A stretch of 64,000 nucleotides of DNA from Neobacillus endophyticus (GTDB lineage Bacteria; Bacillota; Bacilli; Bacillales; Cytobacillaceae): positions 4,546,001-4,610,000 of the forward strand of contig NZ_JABRWH010000001.1 in the NCBI RefSeq assembly GCF_013248975.1. Direction: 5' to 3'. Of this stretch, positions 35,280-43,834 are shown one piece after another. Made by a program: the position numbers and the translations under genes. The notes beneath the pieces are model-generated. The model worked only from the letters and a program-made list of their open reading frames with translations. It made no database searches and was not told the origin of the DNA. Each line of letters begins with the position of its first letter. The stretch's first letter is position 1.

Positions 35280-37043
35280 TTAAATGAATCGATCCTTTAT
35301 TTGCTGTACCATTTTCTTCTTAAAATCTTCCAGAGAAATACTTTCCGAATGCTTATTCCCATATTTTCTAACATTGACATGTGAACTTTTTATTTCGTGA
35401 TCCCCTATCACCAACATGTAAGGAATTTTTTCCACCTGTGCTTCTCTAATTTTATAACCAAGCTTTTCATCCGATGAATCCATGCTCACTCGAATCCCTG
35501 ATTCTCTTAGTTCCGACTGAATAGCTAAACAATAGTCAAAATGAACATTCGATACAGGGATGATTTGAACTTGTACTGGTGCAAGCCAAACTGGAAATGC
35601 ACCGACGAAATGCTCAATTAAAATTCCAAAAAATCGATCAATCGAACCAAATATGGCACGATGAATGACAACTGGGCGAACCTTTTCATTCTTTTCATTG
35701 ATATAAGTCAAATCAAATTTCTCGGGCATTTGGAAATCAAGCTGGATTGTTGCACATTGATGACTGCGTTTCAATGCATCTTTAATATGAAAATCAATTT
35801 TTGGTCCATAAAATGCACCGTCCCCTTCATTTAATTGATAGTCAACGCCTAAATCTTCAAGTACCTTTTTTAATGCTCCCTCAGAGACCTCCCATAATGC
35901 TGCATCGCCCAAGGAGTGTTCCGGACGAGTAGAAAGCTCAACCGAATAATGAAATCCAAATGTTTGATATACTTGATCAATTATGGCAAATACTTGCTTG
36001 ATCTCACTTTCAATTTGATCTGGCCGAATAAAAATATGAGCGTCATCCTGACAAAATGTGCGAACCCGAAGCATTCCATTTAAAGCACCACTAAATTCAT
36101 GGCGGTGGACCTGACCAAACTCTGCCATGCGGATCGGCAAATCCCGATAGGAGTAAAGTTTATTTTTAAAAATCAGCATATGTCCAGGACAATTCATTGG
36201 CTTCAAAGCGAAGTGTTTATCTTCTACCTCCGTGAAGTACATATTTTCATGGTAATGATCCCAATGACCCGAATTCTCCCAAAGTTGCTGATTCATCATA
36301 AATGGTGTCCGAACCTCTTCATAGGAAGCCTTATTTTGAATTTCGCGTGAGAATTTCTCCAGCTCATTTCTGACAATTTGCCCCTTTGGCAGATAAAACG
36401 GCATTCCCGGTGCTTCCTCAGAAAACATAAATAATTCCAATTGTTTTCCTAACTTCCTGTGGTCACGTTTTGCCGCTTCCTCCAAGAAATGAAGATATTC
36501 ATTTAAATCTTTTTTATTTTGGAATGCCACTCCATACACTCGTTGAAGAACTTCGTTTTGGCTATTACCTCTCCAATAGGCGCCGGAGACCCGAGTCAAT
36601 TTAAACGCCTTAATACCACCAGTAAATGGGAGATGAAGTCCGCGGCAAAGATCTATAAATTCACCTTGTTGATAGAAAGTAATCTTTTCATCTTGAGGAA
36701 TATCCTTTAAAACTTCCAGTTTGAATGGTTCTTCTTGTTCTATTAAAAATTTTTCAGCTTGTTCGTAGGAAACCTCCATTCGTTCAATCTTTAAATTTTC
36801 GTTTATGATATTTTTCATTTCTTTCTCAATCATCATTAAATCATTGGCAGTGAGGCTTTGATCAAGTTTTAGATCATAATAAAAGCCATCTTCAATCACC
36901 GAGCCGATCCCCAATTTTACATTTCCAAATAGTCTTTTCACTGCCTGTGCCAAGACATTTGCCGTAGTATGCCGCAAAATACGCAGTCCCTCATCGGAAT
37001 TCTTTCCATCTTTCAGCTGAATGTTAATTGACTTTTCATTCAT
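35280..37043 (-). CDS. thrZ: Threonyl-tRNA synthetase, TGS-less paralogue (ThrZ-like)
   Basis: A 587-aa class II synthetase that charges tRNA-Thr. The TGS domain (about 60 aa) seen in the usual 640-aa enzyme is missing; the protein starts almost directly with the editing domain. The editing motif HxxxH reads HTTAN, that is His25 and Asn29, while the partner motif CRGLH keeps Cys133 and His137. The catalytic core is complete: LKPMNCPGH, MAEFGQVHRHEFSGAL (motif 2), HRAIFGSIDRFFGILIEHF (motif 3) with the zinc ligands Cys/His/His, then an anticodon-binding domain. Two tandem T-box leaders precede it, the arrangement known for B. subtilis thrZ. It is likely an inducible second enzyme used when threonine is scarce. 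Confidence 0.9.
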   Translation of the reverse strand: MNEKSINIQLKDGKNSDEGLRILRHTTANVLAQAVKRLFGNVKLGIGSVIEDGFYYDLKLDQSLTANDLMMIEKEMKNIINENLKIERMEVSYEQAEKFLIEQEEPFKLEVLKDIPQDEKITFYQQGEFIDLCRGLHLPFTGGIKAFKLTRVSGAYWRGNSQNEVLQRVYGVAFQNKKDLNEYLHFLEEAAKRDHRKLGKQLELFMFSEEAPGMPFYLPKGQIVRNELEKFSREIQNKASYEEVRTPFMMNQQLWENSGHWDHYHENMYFTEVEDKHFALKPMNCPGHMLIFKNKLYSYRDLPIRMAEFGQVHRHEFSGALNGMLRVRTFCQDDAHIFIRPDQIESEIKQVFAIIDQVYQTFGFHYSVELSTRPEHSLGDAALWEVSEGALKKVLEDLGVDYQLNEGDGAFYGPKIDFHIKDALKRSHQCATIQLDFQMPEKFDLTYINEKNEKVRPVVIHRAIFGSIDRFFGILIEHFVGAFPVWLAPVQVQIIPVSNVHFDYCLAIQSELRESGIRVSMDSSDEKLGYKIREAQVEKIPYMLVIGDHEIKSSHVNVRKYGNKHSESISLEDFKKKMVQQIKDRFI

Positions 37044-37069
37044 GTTTTAATCACTCCTTTAAATAATAA

Positions 37070-37325
37070 AAAAACACACTCATCCCAAAGAAAGGGACGA
37101 GTGTGTTTGTATTAACCCGTGGTTCCACCCAATTTCCCATAAGCAAAAAATAACTTACGGCTCTGGTGCTGTAACGCAGCATGTACGGTATTGGATACTG
37201 AAGTTCCCCAATACAGCTCAAAGGTGGTAAGATTCTTTTCTGCGTTAGGAAGATCTCAGCTCTTCTTCCCTCTCTGAAAACCGTAAAAGCATCTCATGTC
37301 CTTTTCATCGCACTATTTTTTTAGT
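37070..37325 (-). promoter_or_regulatory. T-box leader, proximal copy (threonine-specific)
   Basis: On the minus strand: stem I start ATGAAAAGGACATGAGAT near 37306, an AGAGAGGG element, the specifier region GAATCTTACCACC with ACC (Thr) at 37228-37226, the antiterminator T-box GGGTGGAACCACGGGT at 37130-37115, and a terminator stem (37072-37086 with 37094-37108) ending in Ts. Uncharged tRNA-Thr would favour readthrough into thrZ. Confidence 0.9.
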
Positions 37326-37332
37326 GAAATAT

Positions 37333-37580
37333 AAAAACGCACCCGTCCCTCTGTAAGGGACGAGTGCGTTTGACCCGTGGTTCCACCCAATTTTCCATAA
37401 GGAATAGATGAATCCCCATGGCTTTGGTGCTGTAACGTAGCATAGACGGCATTGGATACTTATATTCCCCAATACAGCTCAAAGGTGGTAAGATTCTTTT
37501 CTGCGTTAGGAAGATCTCAGCTTTTCTTCCCTCTCTGAAAAACCGTAAAAGTATCTCATATCCTTTTCATTGCTTTTTAG
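37333..37580 (-). promoter_or_regulatory. T-box leader, distal copy (threonine-specific)
   Basis: A near copy of the proximal leader: AGAGAGGG, specifier ACC at 37489-37487, T-box GGGTGGAACCACGGGT at 37388-37373, and its own terminator stem (37335-37350 with about 37358-37371). Two leaders in series require two antitermination events, giving a steeper response to threonine starvation. Confidence 0.9.
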
Positions 37581-37602
37581 AGCGAATTGTAATTATTTAT
37601 AC

Positions 37603-37631
37603 ATATTACAAAGTATTTCCAATAATTGCAA
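37603..37631 (-). promoter_or_regulatory. Sigma-A promoter of the tandem T-box/thrZ unit
   Basis: On the minus strand TTGCAA (37631-37626) and TAATAT (37608-37603) are separated by 17 bp, about 25 bp before the first T-box stem. Confidence 0.6.
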
Positions 37632-37709
37632 CAAATTTTTTCAGATTTTTTTAAAATTCATCCGTTTACCTTTTACAATCATATTGAGCTTGAGTATCAT
37701 ACATACCAT

Positions 37710-38213
37710 CTATAAGGTCAGCACCATTAAATCCTCATTATAATATATCCCATTAAACTTTAAGGCATTCCGCTCAACACCATATAATTGAAAACCTATT
37801 GATTTGTATAAATTTTTTGCTGCCTCATTATCAGATACGACGGTTAAATTGATTTGCTCCAAACCACTGCATGTTCTTGCCCTTGAAATTATTTCATTCA
37901 TTAGTGCTTTTCCTAAACCCTTCCCGCGCATTTCTGCTGTAACAAACAAACCATAAATATTCCCTTTATGGGCCGTTTTAATACCACTCTCTCGCATAAA
38001 AGTAGCAATTGCGACTAAGCTAGTATCATTTTCAAAGGCCCCAAGAACAAATTTGTCCTCATTTGGCTTGAGTCTTTCCGCAACAGTTTCCACTGAAAAT
38101 TTAGCTTCCCTTTCATATGTTGAACCAAATGCCTCCGGATTCACTTTTAGTGCCTTTAATCTCAACTCTTGGTAGACTTGAGTATCTGATTCATTTAAGA
38201 TACGAATATTCAT
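37710..38213 (-). CDS. GNAT-family N-acetyltransferase
   Basis: A 167-aa GNAT acetyltransferase. It starts MNIRILNESDTQVYQELRLK, has the acetyl-CoA loop in GLFVTAEMRGKGLGKALMNE (R-G-K-G-L-G), and ends with the typical VVSDNEAAKNLYKSIGFQLY and a final NEDLMVL strand. The acceptor (a ribosomal protein, antibiotic or small amine) is not predictable. It lies 15 bp downstream of the nucleotidyltransferase-like gene on the same strand, with a GGGGGAGGAG site ahead of the ATG, so the two form an operon. Confidence 0.86.
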   Translation of the reverse strand: MNIRILNESDTQVYQELRLKALKVNPEAFGSTYEREAKFSVETVAERLKPNEDKFVLGAFENDTSLVAIATFMRESGIKTAHKGNIYGLFVTAEMRGKGLGKALMNEIISRARTCSGLEQINLTVVSDNEAAKNLYKSIGFQLYGVERNALKFNGIYYNEDLMVLTL

Positions 38214-38228
38214 ATCTCCTCCCCCCTC

Positions 38229-39020
38229 TCATTGCAAATTCCATACCTCATCAAGAGTGTGTCTGAATAAATCATCAAGTGCTGGTGTAAAATCTTGACG
38301 ATCCTTTTTAATGGTTTTTGTAAATTCTCTTAGCCGCGGTATTTCTTCACTTACGAAATTGTTTATGATTTGAATATTCGGTTCAATATCGAATTCCTCC
38401 CCTGCTTTTTTTCTTTTTAACAGGCTTTGTATTTCTTTTTCGAGCTCGCCTTGAGGCAGTAAAGTCGACAATAAGGTTGGAAATTCGAGTGGAGGGAATT
38501 CATTATATGTTTCGATCCACTTTGCGGCCAACAAGGGTCTTAAAACATAAAAGTATTTTTTAATTTTTATTTTTTCAGCTTTGATGTAGGTTTGAAAATT
38601 ATTATTTGCCATATTCAAATAGTGGTGTAGGCAAAAAACCGGAGAAAAAACGGATTTGCTTAAGACTTGCATCTTTTCAATGGTTGTAAAAGCCTGATAA
38701 TAAACGATTCCGGAATTCAGCCATTCCATTAATGGCGGATTAGATTTACGAAATAACCTCAAAGTTTTCGTTAAATCCCAACCACTGATATCAAGCGACT
38801 CATTTATCGGCAGTTCGATGACGTCACGCTTTGTTCCAATCCCCATTGGGTCAATCGCCAAATAATCTTCTTTTTTATGTATGTAGATAAATCGAACATC
38901 ATAATCACTGTCCCGGGAAGGAAACCCCCAAGCTCTGCTGCCAGATTCGCAGGCAAAAAGAATTTTAACATTATAATCTTCTTCCACCTTTTTCAAAGCA
39001 TTTAAAATAGTTTCTTTCAT
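38229..39020 (-). CDS. RlaP/YcgL-type nucleotidyltransferase
   Basis: A 263-aa protein of the DNA polymerase beta-like nucleotidyltransferase superfamily, YcgL/RlaP type. The active-site signature is at residues 25-43: ESGSRAWGFPSRDSDYDVRF, with GS at 27-28 and the metal-binding Asp39 and Asp41. HHYLNMANNNFQTYI and the VLRPLLAAKWI helix are family features of the C-terminal helical domain. RlaP proteins were named from RNA-repair gene neighbourhoods, but no ligase or other repair gene is here and the substrate is unknown. It is cotranscribed with the GNAT gene downstream. Confidence 0.83.
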   Translation of the reverse strand: MKETILNALKKVEEDYNVKILFACESGSRAWGFPSRDSDYDVRFIYIHKKEDYLAIDPMGIGTKRDVIELPINESLDISGWDLTKTLRLFRKSNPPLMEWLNSGIVYYQAFTTIEKMQVLSKSVFSPVFCLHHYLNMANNNFQTYIKAEKIKIKKYFYVLRPLLAAKWIETYNEFPPLEFPTLLSTLLPQGELEKEIQSLLKRKKAGEEFDIEPNIQIINNFVSEEIPRLREFTKTIKKDRQDFTPALDDLFRHTLDEVWNLQ

Positions 39021-39194
39021 TCCTTTTCCCTCTTTTTTTCTTTATATTAGGAGCTATTATACGAGGATGTTGATTTCCGCTCCAATCAAAAGTGTGAATA
39101 TATCAACAATGTTTATTTATAAAGACTTATATTAAAAAATATCACTTATATGTTTCATTTTACTAATAAGATGATCCTTTGCCCTGTATTTCAT

Positions 39195-39221
39195 ACAAAA
39201 AGCCCTTAAAAATATAAGGGC
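39195..39221 (-). terminator. Terminator downstream of the 43-aa gene
   Basis: GCCCTTA (39202-39208) pairs with 39215-39221, followed on the minus strand by a T5 run. It lies 54 bp past the stop codon of the 43-aa gene. Confidence 0.75.
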
Positions 39222-39274
39222 ACAAAAGGATGGCTGACAAAGTTTCTATTTTTCAAATCTACTTTTATCCATGA

Positions 39275-39406
39275 TTAAAACCATAATCTTTTATTATAGT
39301 CATAATCAGGGATATCCATTATTTCCTCACCATTTTCATTAGGGGCACATTCCTCACAAGGCTCTTCCGAATCATTATGTTTGCATTGTTCCAAAAAGAA
39401 TTCCAT
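39275..39406 (-). CDS. Small acidic Cys-containing 43-aa protein
   Basis: Read by hand: ATG 39406 follows AAAGGGGAG by 7 bp, and 43 codons lead to a TAA at 39277. The product begins MEFFLEQCKHNDSEEPCEEC and ends DYDYNKRLWF. Three cysteines (8, 17, 20) include a CxxC pair that could bind zinc. It is strongly acidic. A terminator follows. The rest of the 535-bp stretch between the nucleotidyltransferase and the MocR gene has no other gene. Family not recognised. Confidence 0.65.
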   Translation of the reverse strand: MEFFLEQCKHNDSEEPCEECAPNENGEEIMDIPDYDYNKRLWF

Positions 39407-39499
39407 TGGTAATCTCCCCTTTCTGATTTCTTACTACCATTATATTGAAAACGCTTTCCTTTGTCTTGTGCTTTTTTCTGGAAATAATAAATTGAAAAT

Positions 39500-39537
39500 T
39501 AAAAAAAGAGAGGAATGATTCCAAATCATAACTCTCT
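39500..39537 (-). terminator. Terminator of the MocR-like gene
   Basis: An AGAGAG...CTCTCT hairpin (39507-39512 with 39532-39537, plus inner ATGAT/ATCAT pairs) followed on the minus strand by seven Ts. Confidence 0.82.
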
Positions 39538-39555
39538 CCAAATTCACAGTGCATT

Positions 39556-40959
39556 TTAGAGGTTCCAAGCTTCTTTTAATAATCGAATCCCTTTAACTAT
39601 TTCTCTTTCTGATAATCCGCCAAATCCAATTAAGATCTTTGAGCCTAATTTCGCTTCTGGATCATGATAATAAATTGATAGTGGATATACTTTAACGCCC
39701 GCATTCATCGCCGTTTTGATCAACTCAGCTTCATCCATCCCATTTCTTACGTCCAATACAATATGGAGCCCTGAATTTTCACCTATTACACTTACATGGT
39801 TAGCAAAATAATTTTTGATAGACTTCATGATCGTATCATGCTTTTTTCGGTATAGTGTCCTCATTTTGTTCAAATGACTTTGCCAATGTCCACCATTCAT
39901 AAAACGATAAAGAGTATCCTGGTGAAGCCTGGAAACCGTCTGCTTATAAATAGTAAAATGATTTCGGTATTTCTGCATAAGTGAAGATGGTAATACCATA
40001 TAACTAATCCGAATAGACGGGATCAATGATTTAGAAAATGTTCCTAAATAAACAACATTCCCATTGGTATCCAGCCCTTGCAAGGATGGGATCGGTTTTC
40101 CCTTATAACGAAACTCACCATCATAATCATCTTCAATAATATAACCGCTCTTTTCTGCGGCCCACTTTAACAATTCCATGCGTCGGGAAATCGGCATAAT
40201 CATCCCATATGGAAACTGATGTGATGGTGTTACATAGACAACATTGGCACTACAATTGATTACATGATTATGATCAATACCATTCTCATCTATTGGAATG
40301 GGCACGGTATCCACCCCTAAATCCGTCAAAGTGATTCTCGTGCGATGATAGCCAGGGTCCTCCAATGCATAAATTTGATTTTTTCCAATCACCTTGCATA
40401 ATAATCCAATAAGCATCTGTGTACCTGCACCAATGATAATTTGCTCGGCCGAGCACTGGACACCTCTTGAAGCATAAAGATATTTGGCAATTTCTTCTCG
40501 AAGAGGTAGCTCCCCCTGTGGACTTCCATTATTAAATAAATGGCTTTGATCTTCATATAATGCTTGAATCGTTAATTTCCGCCAAATCGCATAAGGAAAA
40601 TACCCTAAATCTACTTTTCCCGAACTGAAATCAATTGCAACATTTGCCTTATTTTCTATCTTCCTAGACTCTAAAAATGTAGAATTGTCCAAATTCAGGT
40701 TCATGTCATCCTCAATAACTGTCACAAATAATCCTTTTCGAGGCTGACTTTCTGCATACCCTTCCGCACATAACTGGTCGTATGCAGATTGAATCGTGTT
40801 TAGACTTACATCAAGATACTCTGCTAATTTCCGTTTTGATGGTAACTTTTCGTTGGACTTAATTCTTCCTGATAAAATTTCTTGTTTTATATAATTGGCT
40901 AATTGCATGTATAGAGGTGTGTTGCTTTTATGTTCTAAAGTAGGTGTAATTTCGAGCAT
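39556..40959 (-). CDS. MocR/GabR-type regulator (GntR HTH fused to aminotransferase)
   Basis: A 467-aa protein with a GntR winged helix (about 10-80: LYMQLANYIKQEILSGRIKS, LPSKRKLAEYLDVSLNTIQS, YDQLCAEGYAESQPRKGLFV) joined to a fold-type I aminotransferase domain (about 110-465). The PLP-binding lysine is in VYLGTFSKSLIPSIRISYMV near residue 300; GAGTQMLIGLLCKVIG and EDPGYHRTR mark the cofactor pocket. MocR proteins use PLP chemistry to sense amines and control vitamin B6, GABA or amino-acid genes. No aminotransferase, pdxST or divergent target is adjacent; the upstream neighbour is a sigma factor. GGGAGGAAG precedes the ATG. Confidence 0.88.
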   Translation of the reverse strand: MLEITPTLEHKSNTPLYMQLANYIKQEILSGRIKSNEKLPSKRKLAEYLDVSLNTIQSAYDQLCAEGYAESQPRKGLFVTVIEDDMNLNLDNSTFLESRKIENKANVAIDFSSGKVDLGYFPYAIWRKLTIQALYEDQSHLFNNGSPQGELPLREEIAKYLYASRGVQCSAEQIIIGAGTQMLIGLLCKVIGKNQIYALEDPGYHRTRITLTDLGVDTVPIPIDENGIDHNHVINCSANVVYVTPSHQFPYGMIMPISRRMELLKWAAEKSGYIIEDDYDGEFRYKGKPIPSLQGLDTNGNVVYLGTFSKSLIPSIRISYMVLPSSLMQKYRNHFTIYKQTVSRLHQDTLYRFMNGGHWQSHLNKMRTLYRKKHDTIMKSIKNYFANHVSVIGENSGLHIVLDVRNGMDEAELIKTAMNAGVKVYPLSIYYHDPEAKLGSKILIGFGGLSEREIVKGIRLLKEAWNL

Positions 40960-41029
40960 GCTTCCTCCCTTTTTTCACATCCCATAAAAATGATGCTAAT
41001 AACCAGATTTTTCTTATCTTTTTTGCTAA

Positions 41030-41569
41030 TTAATATAGCTTTCTCTTAATTAATTTTTTAGCTCGATGAATTCGTGTTTTAATGGTTTGGATGCCCAAAT
41101 TTAATATATCACTTATTTCCATATAGCTTAAATGATCATAATATCGCATTACAAGTGGTTCCCTATACTGATTCGGCAAGGTGTTGATCACTTTCTGAAG
41201 TTGGAGTAAATCGAATTGCTCTATAACTTTTTTTTCAACAAATTCTACCATCTGCAATGGAGTAGTCTCAAAATTATCTGTCAATATTGTGTTTTTTACA
41301 TACTTTAATCTAAGATAGTCCTTACATTGATTTGCTGTTACAGTAAACAACCAGGATTTAATGGATGAGCCATCCATTAAAGTATTTACTTTTAAAAAAG
41401 CTTTTAAGTATACCTCTTGCATTATATCATCTACCACGATCCAGTCCCGTACAAATCTAAACGCAAATTTCCTTAATGAAACTCCGTGGTTAGCTATTAA
41501 TGTTTCTAAACTTTTTTCTTTCGTATGATTGGATTCATATTGAAGAAGCATTGCGTATGTCTCTCCCAT
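41030..41569 (-). CDS. ECF-type RNA polymerase sigma factor
   Basis: About 179 aa, with region 2 (LRKFAFRFVRDWIVVDDIMQ, then EVYLKAFLKVNTL, SWLFTVTANQCKDYLRLKY) and region 4 (LPNQYREPLVMRYYDHLSYM, EISDILNLGIQTIKTRIHRA KK), the two domains of group 4 sigma factors such as SigV, SigW, SigY or YlaC. It directs RNA polymerase to stress promoters, presumably at the envelope. ATG 41569 is preferred to a TTG two codons earlier by spacing from AGGGGT. No anti-sigma gene follows: the next gene, 70 bp downstream, encodes the MocR regulator. How it is held inactive is therefore not visible. Confidence 0.86.
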   Translation of the reverse strand: MGETYAMLLQYESNHTKEKSLETLIANHGVSLRKFAFRFVRDWIVVDDIMQEVYLKAFLKVNTLMDGSSIKSWLFTVTANQCKDYLRLKYVKNTILTDNFETTPLQMVEFVEKKVIEQFDLLQLQKVINTLPNQYREPLVMRYYDHLSYMEISDILNLGIQTIKTRIHRAKKLIKRKLY

Positions 41570-41607
41570 TTTCAAAAGACCCCTAATCTAGATTTTTTAC
41601 CAAATGC

Positions 41608-41656
41608 AAAAAGAGCCTGCAACCAATGGACATAAAAATCCCTTGGTGACAGACTC
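41608..41656 (-). terminator. Terminator-like hairpin upstream of the sigma factor gene
   Basis: On the minus strand arms 41656-41643 and 41626-41613 pair with G-U wobble and are followed by five Ts. It should stop transcripts entering from beyond 41.7 kb; no well-supported gene lies directly ahead of it. Confidence 0.65.
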
Positions 41657-41967
41657 CTCCAAGTTGCTAATACATATTCGCTTACTTTATATTAAAACAT
41701 ATTTTAGTAAATTTTTCCAATAAATATTTATTTCCTGTTCCCTTTTAGTATTAGACATGATTTTATATAGGAACGATATTACATGGTTGTCATTTACATG
41801 TAAAGAGTGGAAATACGCTATTTTTGGAACAATTTCGCCAATAAAGCGTTTTTTCTCACAGACTTTCATTTCATAAGAAAGATTTTTTGACATTCTTTAT
41901 TTGACATAATTTTTATCCACTATCATTTATATTAAAAGAAAAGTCTCTGGCAGAGAGGGGTTCATGT

Positions 41968-42468
41968 ATGCAAGTATATAGATTCTCAAAGGTGCTCTTA
42001 CCTGTATTAATAATCTTTAACCTACTTTTTATGCCTTCCACTACGACTAATGCCCAATCAAATAAGACCAATCATCCAAAGATTGAAGAGACAACCGCAT
42101 ACATTACTTCTTTTAAAAAAACAAATGGAAAATGGGTAGGAAAATTCGATTACATCCAATGGTATTTTGGAAAGGATGCTGACAAGGAATTTTTAAAAGA
42201 TTGTAACTGCAGCAAGGAAATGGACCATGCTCCAGATGGTTACTATATTCGTAACGTGAATCCAAAGATACGAACCTTTACGATTTCAAATTCTGCCACA
42301 TACATTTTGCAAACTTTCAATCCGTACGAAATTAAATGGAATCAAAAAGTGACGAGAGCACAATTTGTAAGCTTTTTAAAAGATCGGAACCAGCATCATT
42401 ACATCCCTTTTCATATTGAAATCCAAAATGGTATCGTAACAAAGATTACAGAACAGTATATTCCTTAA
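41968..42468 (+). CDS. Secreted 166-aa protein of unknown function
   Basis: An exported protein with a signal peptide at residues 1-29 (basic start, hydrophobic 8-22, likely cleavage after TNA). The mature part of about 137 aa is soluble, beta-rich, with a CNCS motif (about residues 78-81) and repeated aromatic pairs (IQWYFGKDADKEF, HHYIPFHIEI). AGAGGGG precedes the ATG by 7 bp and a hairpin terminator follows the stop, so it is a single-gene unit. I do not recognise the family. Confidence 0.75.
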   Translation: MQVYRFSKVLLPVLIIFNLLFMPSTTTNAQSNKTNHPKIEETTAYITSFKKTNGKWVGKFDYIQWYFGKDADKEFLKDCNCSKEMDHAPDGYYIRNVNPKIRTFTISNSATYILQTFNPYEIKWNQKVTRAQFVSFLKDRNQHHYIPFHIEIQNGIVTKITEQYIP

Positions 42469-42476
42469 CTTATTCG

Positions 42477-42500
42477 AAGCAGGGGGAACCCTGCTTTTTT
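42477..42500 (+). terminator. Terminator of the secreted-protein gene
   Basis: AAGCAGGG (42477-42484) and CCCTGCTT (42489-42496) with a GGAA tetraloop, then a T-run. Confidence 0.9.
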
Positions 42501-42603
42501 AGCTTTCTTTAAGCAATTTTCCTCGAAAATCTCATTTATTTCTAATCAAAAATAGAATGCATTCATGTTACATTGGTATCAAGCACATATAAAGGATAGG
42601 ACA

Positions 42604-43797
42604 ATGTTTAAGAAAATACTAAAATCTTATGATTATCAATTAATTTCTGCTATTTTTCTCTTATCGTTATTTGGATTAGTTATGGTTTACAGTGCCAGTA
42701 TGGCAATGGCGACCCAACGCTATGGTGTATCTAGTGATTATTTCTATCAAAAACAAAAGTTATTTCTGATCATCTCCTTTTTTATTTTTATTGTGGTTTC
42801 CTTTTTCCCCTACAAAATTCTGCAAAGCAGGAAAGTACTAATAGGACTTGTCTCATGCTCATTATTGCTTTTATTGATTTTATCTGTTCATGGACACGTT
42901 GCGGGAGGAGCACAAAGTTGGATTAAAATAGGTCCTTTGAGTCTTGAGCCTTCAGAATTTGTAAAGTTATGCGTGATTATTTATTTATCTGCCATTTACG
43001 CTAAAAAACAAGCATATATTAACGAGTTTAATAAAGGAGTTGTTCCTCCTTTAGTATATTTGGGCCTTGTTTGCATTTTGATTGCAAGCCAGCCAGACTT
43101 CGGAACGGTAGAATTGATTCTTTTTTTCTCCGCTGCCATTATTATGTCATCTGGAATTAGCATTAAAAACTTTATTAAACTCGGCGGATTGTGCATTATT
43201 TCGGCAATACCCATTATTTTAATTTTTCACAATAAAATCTTTACAACAAAGCGGGTGGGCCGTTTTTCTGTTTTAAGCGATCCGTTTGCAACAGCCCAAA
43301 CATCTGGTTATCATCTTGTCAATTCCTATATAGCGATTGGTAACGGAGGCATAAATGGGCTTGGACTGGGAAAAAGCATTCAAAAGCTTGGATACCTACC
43401 TGAGCCTCATACAGATTTCATAATGGCAGTTATTGCTGAGGAATTAGGGATATGGGGAGTGGGTTTTGTCATCCTAACATTAGCTTTCATTGTCTTAAAA
43501 GGGCTTAAGATTGCGACAAGATGTAAAGATCCTTTCGGTAGCTTATTAGCAACAGGAATTTCAAGTATGATTGGAGTTCAGGCGATCGTTAATCTCGCGG
43601 GTGTTTCAGGTCTTCTTCCACTTGCAGGTGTTCCATTGCCATTTGTCAGTTATGGTGGTTCCTCTCTCATTCAACTTGCCATCGCAACAGGCATTTTAGT
43701 CAATGTTTCGATGTTCATTAATTATGAAAAGAACTATAAAACAAGTAGATCCACAACAAATCCAAGAAAAGAAAATATTTATTTAGTAAAAAGTTAA
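42604..43797 (+). CDS. ftsW: SEDS-family peptidoglycan polymerase, FtsW-like
   Basis: About 397 aa with ten membrane helices, in the SEDS family (FtsW/RodA/SpoVE) that polymerise glycan strands from lipid II with a partner penicillin-binding protein. Signatures: LFGLVMVYSASMAMA in helix 1, GAQSWIKIGPLSLEPSEFVK, ASQPDFGTVE, LPEPHTDFIMAVIAEELG (loop with the catalytic Asp) and GVPLPFVSYGGSSL. The frame opens earlier, but AAAGGATAGG sits just ahead of ATG 42604. It resembles B. subtilis FtsW (YlaO), normally followed by pycA; pycA is not here, so this could be a SpoVE-type or extra paralogue. A RodA-like SEDS gene faces it across a repeat. Confidence 0.85.
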   Translation: MFKKILKSYDYQLISAIFLLSLFGLVMVYSASMAMATQRYGVSSDYFYQKQKLFLIISFFIFIVVSFFPYKILQSRKVLIGLVSCSLLLLLILSVHGHVAGGAQSWIKIGPLSLEPSEFVKLCVIIYLSAIYAKKQAYINEFNKGVVPPLVYLGLVCILIASQPDFGTVELILFFSAAIIMSSGISIKNFIKLGGLCIISAIPIILIFHNKIFTTKRVGRFSVLSDPFATAQTSGYHLVNSYIAIGNGGINGLGLGKSIQKLGYLPEPHTDFIMAVIAEELGIWGVGFVILTLAFIVLKGLKIATRCKDPFGSLLATGISSMIGVQAIVNLAGVSGLLPLAGVPLPFVSYGGSSLIQLAIATGILVNVSMFINYEKNYKTSRSTTNPRKENIYLVKS

Positions 43798-43826
43798 TGG
43801 GACACATTTTTGAAAATGTGTCCCAT
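43797..43826 (+). terminator. Terminator of the FtsW-like gene
   Basis: ATGGGACACATTTT and its complement (43797-43810, 43813-43826) overlap the stop codon; the inner A/T pairs open to form the loop. Confidence 0.8.
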
Positions 43827-43834
43827 ATCCGCTT

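Noticed and set aside
41687..41893. 68-codon minus-strand frame upstream of a terminator-like hairpin
   Set aside because: No ribosome binding site, odd composition and no family resemblance; the downstream hairpin alone is not enough to call a gene.
42996..43214. Open minus-strand frame within the FtsW-like gene, and similar antisense frames in most large genes
   Set aside because: Shadows of strongly supported coding regions on the other strand, with no ribosome binding sites.
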